Source: Gammaproteobacteria bacterium
GTDB taxonomy: Bacteria; Pseudomonadota; Gammaproteobacteria; Pseudomonadales; Azotimanducaceae
Direction: 5' to 3'
NCBI GenBank assembly: GCA_030425195.1
Contig: JAUIAV010000008.1
Location: forward strand, 170,190-234,189
DNA length: 64,000 nucleotides
Shown here: piece after piece, positions 60,899-64,000 of the stretch
Layout: every line of letters begins with the position of its first letter
Numbering within the stretch: the stretch's first letter is position 1
Translations under genes and position numbers: made by a program
Notes under the pieces: model-generated
The model's database searches: none
Seen by the model: only the letters and a program-made list of their open reading frames with translations
Told to the model about the DNA's origin: nothing

Positions 60899-62600
60899 CG
60901 CAACAGCAAGCGATTTCCGGACCTGCCCCGACACGGGGCTCAAGTTCCACAGACCTGCAGAGGCGCTGATCAAGGCCAATGCCGTCGCAGCAGTGGTTTT
61001 TCTCCTGGTGGGTGGTGTGCTCGGCCTGCTCGTGGGCCTCACCCGCTGGCCTGAAGTGCACCTGCTCGAAGCGGACGCGTTTTATCAGGTGCTCACGGCG
61101 CACGGCATCAACGTGCTGATCTTCTGGATGATCTTCTTCGAGATGGCGGTGCTGCAGTTCTGCTCCTCCACGCTGCTCGGCTGCCGGATCGCAACGCCGA
61201 GGCTCGGCTGGGCATCCTGGGGGCTGATGGTGATCGGCGCACTGCTCAACAACTACGCCGTTCTGTGGAAAGGCAACTCGAGCGTCATGATGACGTCCTA
61301 CGTGCCGATCCCGGCCGACACCTGGTTCTACGTCGGCCTGATCCTGTTTGCCGTCGGTGCCCTCATCAACTGCTTCATCTTTCTCGCCACCCTGGTGATC
61401 GCCAAATCGGAACGGACCTATGAAGGGTCGCTGCCTCTGGTCACCTTCGGTGCTCTGACGGCGGCGATTATCGCCATCTTCACCATCGCGTCCGGTGCAG
61501 TCATCCTGATTCCGACTCTGCTCTGGAATCTGGGATTCGTGAGCCACATCGACGCCGGCGTTTACCGGCTCATCTGGTGGGCGTTCGGACATTCCTCTCA
61601 ACAGATCAATGTGGCCGCGCATGTTGCCGTCTGGTATGCCATCGCGGCGATCGTATTCGGCGCCAAGCCGCTGTCCGAGAAGGTCAGCCGTTTCGCGTTC
61701 CTCATGTACATCGCCGTCCTGCAGATCGCCAGCGCGCACCACCTGCTCGTCGATCCCGGCCTGAGCTCTGAATGGAAGATCTTCAATACGAGTTACGCCA
61801 TGTATCTCGCGGTGATGGCCAGCATGGTTCATGGTCTGACGGTGCCCGGTTCGATAGAAGCCGCACAGCGGGCCAAGGGATTCAACTCGGGCCTCTTCGA
61901 ATGGCTGAGAAAAGCGCCCTGGGGAAATCCGGTGTTCTCCGGCATGTTCCTCTCGCTGGTCGGCTTCGGCGTGCTGGGCGGTATTACCGGCGTGGTGATG
62001 GGTGCTGAGCAGATAAACCTGATCGTGCACAACACGCTCTATGTGCCCGGCCACTTCCACGGCACCGTGGTGGTGGGGTCCACGCTGGCATTCATGGCGC
62101 TCACCTACTGGCTCGTGCCCATTCTGTTCCGGCGGGAGCTGATTCTGCCCAGGCTGGCGAGCTGGCAGCCTTATCTGTTCGGGCTCGGTATGACGGGGGT
62201 CGCGCTGTTTCTGATGGGTGCCGGGACGCTGGGAGTGCCACGCCGGCATTGGGACATTCTGTTCTCGAGTGCGCCCGGCGGCGGCTACGAGTTCTCCGCA
62301 GCCGCGCTGACGATGATGAGTCTGAACGGCATGTCTGTCGTTCTCGCCTGTCTGGGCGGCGCGGCGTTCATCCTGATCGTAGTCGGCTCCCTGCTTTTCG
62401 GCCGGAAGCTCGACGAAGAAGAGAAGGTTGGAAGAGAGATGATCGCCACGCCACCCGCGGAAGCATCCTATGCGGGGATCGGCTCCGGCAGTATCACGAT
62501 TCCCGGAACGCTGGTGATGGTGTTCGTCTTCTTCGCTGCCTTCGCGCTGTACTACTTCATCAACTGGAAGTACCTGGCCGAGACCTGGGGTATCAGCTGA
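60882..62600 (+). CDS. Heme-copper oxidoreductase subunit I, NOR-like (sNOR/eNOR-type candidate)
   Basis: His ligands TAHGINV, GHSSQQ, AHHLL, GHFHG; HPEVY Tyr replaced (HSSQQ). Confidence 0.82.
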   Translation: MPAVSSATASDFRTCPDTGLKFHRPAEALIKANAVAAVVFLLVGGVLGLLVGLTRWPEVHLLEADAFYQVLTAHGINVLIFWMIFFEMAVLQFCSSTLLGCRIATPRLGWASWGLMVIGALLNNYAVLWKGNSSVMMTSYVPIPADTWFYVGLILFAVGALINCFIFLATLVIAKSERTYEGSLPLVTFGALTAAIIAIFTIASGAVILIPTLLWNLGFVSHIDAGVYRLIWWAFGHSSQQINVAAHVAVWYAIAAIVFGAKPLSEKVSRFAFLMYIAVLQIASAHHLLVDPGLSSEWKIFNTSYAMYLAVMASMVHGLTVPGSIEAAQRAKGFNSGLFEWLRKAPWGNPVFSGMFLSLVGFGVLGGITGVVMGAEQINLIVHNTLYVPGHFHGTVVVGSTLAFMALTYWLVPILFRRELILPRLASWQPYLFGLGMTGVALFLMGAGTLGVPRRHWDILFSSAPGGGYEFSAAALTMMSLNGMSVVLACLGGAAFILIVVGSLLFGRKLDEEEKVGREMIATPPAEASYAGIGSGSITIPGTLVMVFVFFAAFALYYFINWKYLAETWGIS

Positions 62601-62652
62601 TACGCCGGCAGGACGCGGAGGCGGTCATCCGGCCGGACGATCGCCTCCCGCC

Positions 62653-63546
62653 ATGTGCCACTTCCTGACGGAGCTTTCCGTGATCGCTCAGATTGTCGAC
62701 ATCTTCAAGCTGCGCATCGGGCTCTTCATGGCGGTCACGGCCCTGGCCGGCTACGCCGTCACGCCTGGCGTCGAACTTTCGCTGGTAGAGCTTGCCCTGC
62801 TCGCCCTGGTGACCCTGGGGGCATCCGGCGCGGCCGGTGCGTTCAATCAGTTCATGGAATGGGACCTGGACGGCCTCATGAAGCGGACGGCCTCCCGGCC
62901 GTTCGTCACGGGTGCGGTGCGCAGAGAGGACTGGTGGTTGTGGCTCATCGGAGGTCTGCTGCTCACCTCGGTGCTCGCCGCCGCCTGGTGGTTCAATGCG
63001 GCCGTGGCCGTGCATCTGTTTCTCGGCGCCTTCTTCTATGGTGTGGTGTACACCCTCTGGCTGAAGCGCCGCACGCCGCTGAACATCGTCATCGGCGGTG
63101 CGTCCGGAAGCTTTGCCGTTCTGGTTGGCGCCTCCGCGGCGGATCCCTCGCTCAGTGCGGCCTCGGTGCTGCTGGCCATCGTTCTCTTCCTGTGGACGCC
63201 GCCGCACTTCTGGGCGCTGGCGATCGCACAGAAGGAGGAATACGCGGCTGCCGGAGTGCCCATGCTGCCGGTGGTGACCGGTGATGCTCAGGCGGCGCGG
63301 ATCATCCTGCAGAACACGCTGCTTCTGGTGGCGGTTTCGCTGCTGCCGGTGCTGTTCGGCATGGGATGGCTGTACCTGATGGGCGCCGCGGCGGGCGGCG
63401 GGTACTTCGTTTACCGCAGCCTTCGTCTCGACCAGCGTCCGGAGAAGCTTCAGGCCATCCGGTGTTTCCTGGCTTCCCTGGTGCAACTCCTGCTGCTGAT
63501 GGTGACGGCCATTCTCGATCCGCATTTCCACTGGCCGGTCTTCTGA
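62653..63546 (+). CDS. ctaB: Protoheme IX farnesyltransferase (heme O synthase)
   Basis: NQFMEWDLDGLMKRTASRPFVTG UbiA/CyoE motif; polytopic. Confidence 0.92.
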   Translation: MCHFLTELSVIAQIVDIFKLRIGLFMAVTALAGYAVTPGVELSLVELALLALVTLGASGAAGAFNQFMEWDLDGLMKRTASRPFVTGAVRREDWWLWLIGGLLLTSVLAAAWWFNAAVAVHLFLGAFFYGVVYTLWLKRRTPLNIVIGGASGSFAVLVGASAADPSLSAASVLLAIVLFLWTPPHFWALAIAQKEEYAAAGVPMLPVVTGDAQAARIILQNTLLLVAVSLLPVLFGMGWLYLMGAAAGGGYFVYRSLRLDQRPEKLQAIRCFLASLVQLLLLMVTAILDPHFHWPVF

Positions 63547-63547
63547 G

Positions 63548-64000
63548 ATGAAAACCGTGGTTCTTACAGTGCTGACGGTGGTTCTGGGCCTGCTGCCCGG
63601 CAGTGTGGTGGCGGAGGAATCCGGATTCGAACGCAGCGAGGCGCTGGCGATCAGCCAGGCGGCCATCGGCAGAACCCTCGGCGCCTACCGTTTCCGGAAC
63701 ACACATGGACAGACGGTTTCACTCGATCAGTATGCCGGGAAACCGCTGGTGATCAGCCTCATATTCACGAGCTGTTATCACATCTGCCCGGCCACCACTC
63801 AGCATCTGGCGAAGGTGGTTCGCAAAGCGCGGGACGTGCTCGGCGATGACAGTTTCAATGTGGTGACCCTCGGGTTTGATGCGCCCAATGACACCCCGGA
63901 CGCCATGCGGGTTTTTGCCGCGCAACAGAGCGTGAACCTGAATGGCTGGGATTTCCTGGCCGGTGAGCAGACGGCCATCGACGCGCTCGCTGTGGAGCTC
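63548..64000 (+). CDS. SCO1/SenC family copper chaperone, truncated by window end
   Basis: ATG at 63548; signal peptide then GKPLVISLIFTSCYHICPATTQHL (CxxxC); open to 64000. Confidence 0.88.
   Translation, partial: MKTVVLTVLTVVLGLLPGSVVAEESGFERSEALAISQAAIGRTLGAYRFRNTHGQTVSLDQYAGKPLVISLIFTSCYHICPATTQHLAKVVRKARDVLGDDSFNVVTLGFDAPNDTPDAMRVFAAQQSVNLNGWDFLAGEQTAIDALAVEL

Noticed and set aside
60783-62249. 488-aa minus-strand ORF opposite heme-copper subunit I
   Set aside because: Antisense shadow; no plausible domain, Gln/His/Arg-rich translation.

Overview
64 kb of GC-rich, gene-dense chromosome, probably gammaproteobacterial by gene content (inference). About 58 protein-coding genes are supported. 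I saw no rRNA, tRNA, CRISPR array, transposase or phage gene. Main modules: (i) a tightly coupled minus-strand envelope operon (<1-5069) with a divergent ExbB/MotA-like protein, a TM plus Pro-rich partner, a lipoprotein and a glycine-zipper protein; (ii) a membrane protein plus XRE regulator pair behind a promoter set inside a perfect AT-rich inverted repeat; (iii) a minimal TTQ amine dehydrogenase cluster (large subunit, light chain, c-type cytochrome) without mauFEDG; (iv) a six-gene TonB energy-transduction operon (DUF3450, TtpC-like, ExbB, ExbD, TonB, TPR); (v) catabolic/accessory genes including a CYP153-like P450, sulfatase, Mo-bisPGD oxidoreductase, PhyH, GMC, SDR, MFS and SSS transporters; (vi) a circularly permuted D-amino-acid-oxidase-like flavoprotein; (vii) a right-end denitrification-like island: cytochrome cd1 NirS with an extra N-terminal cytochrome c domain, TonB receptor, porin, an unlisted 51-aa single-TM ORF, a CuA subunit II, a heme-copper subunit I lacking the HPEVY tyrosine (NOR-like), heme O synthase and a truncated SCO/SenC gene. 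Family calls come from reading motifs in the supplied translations; no database search was run.
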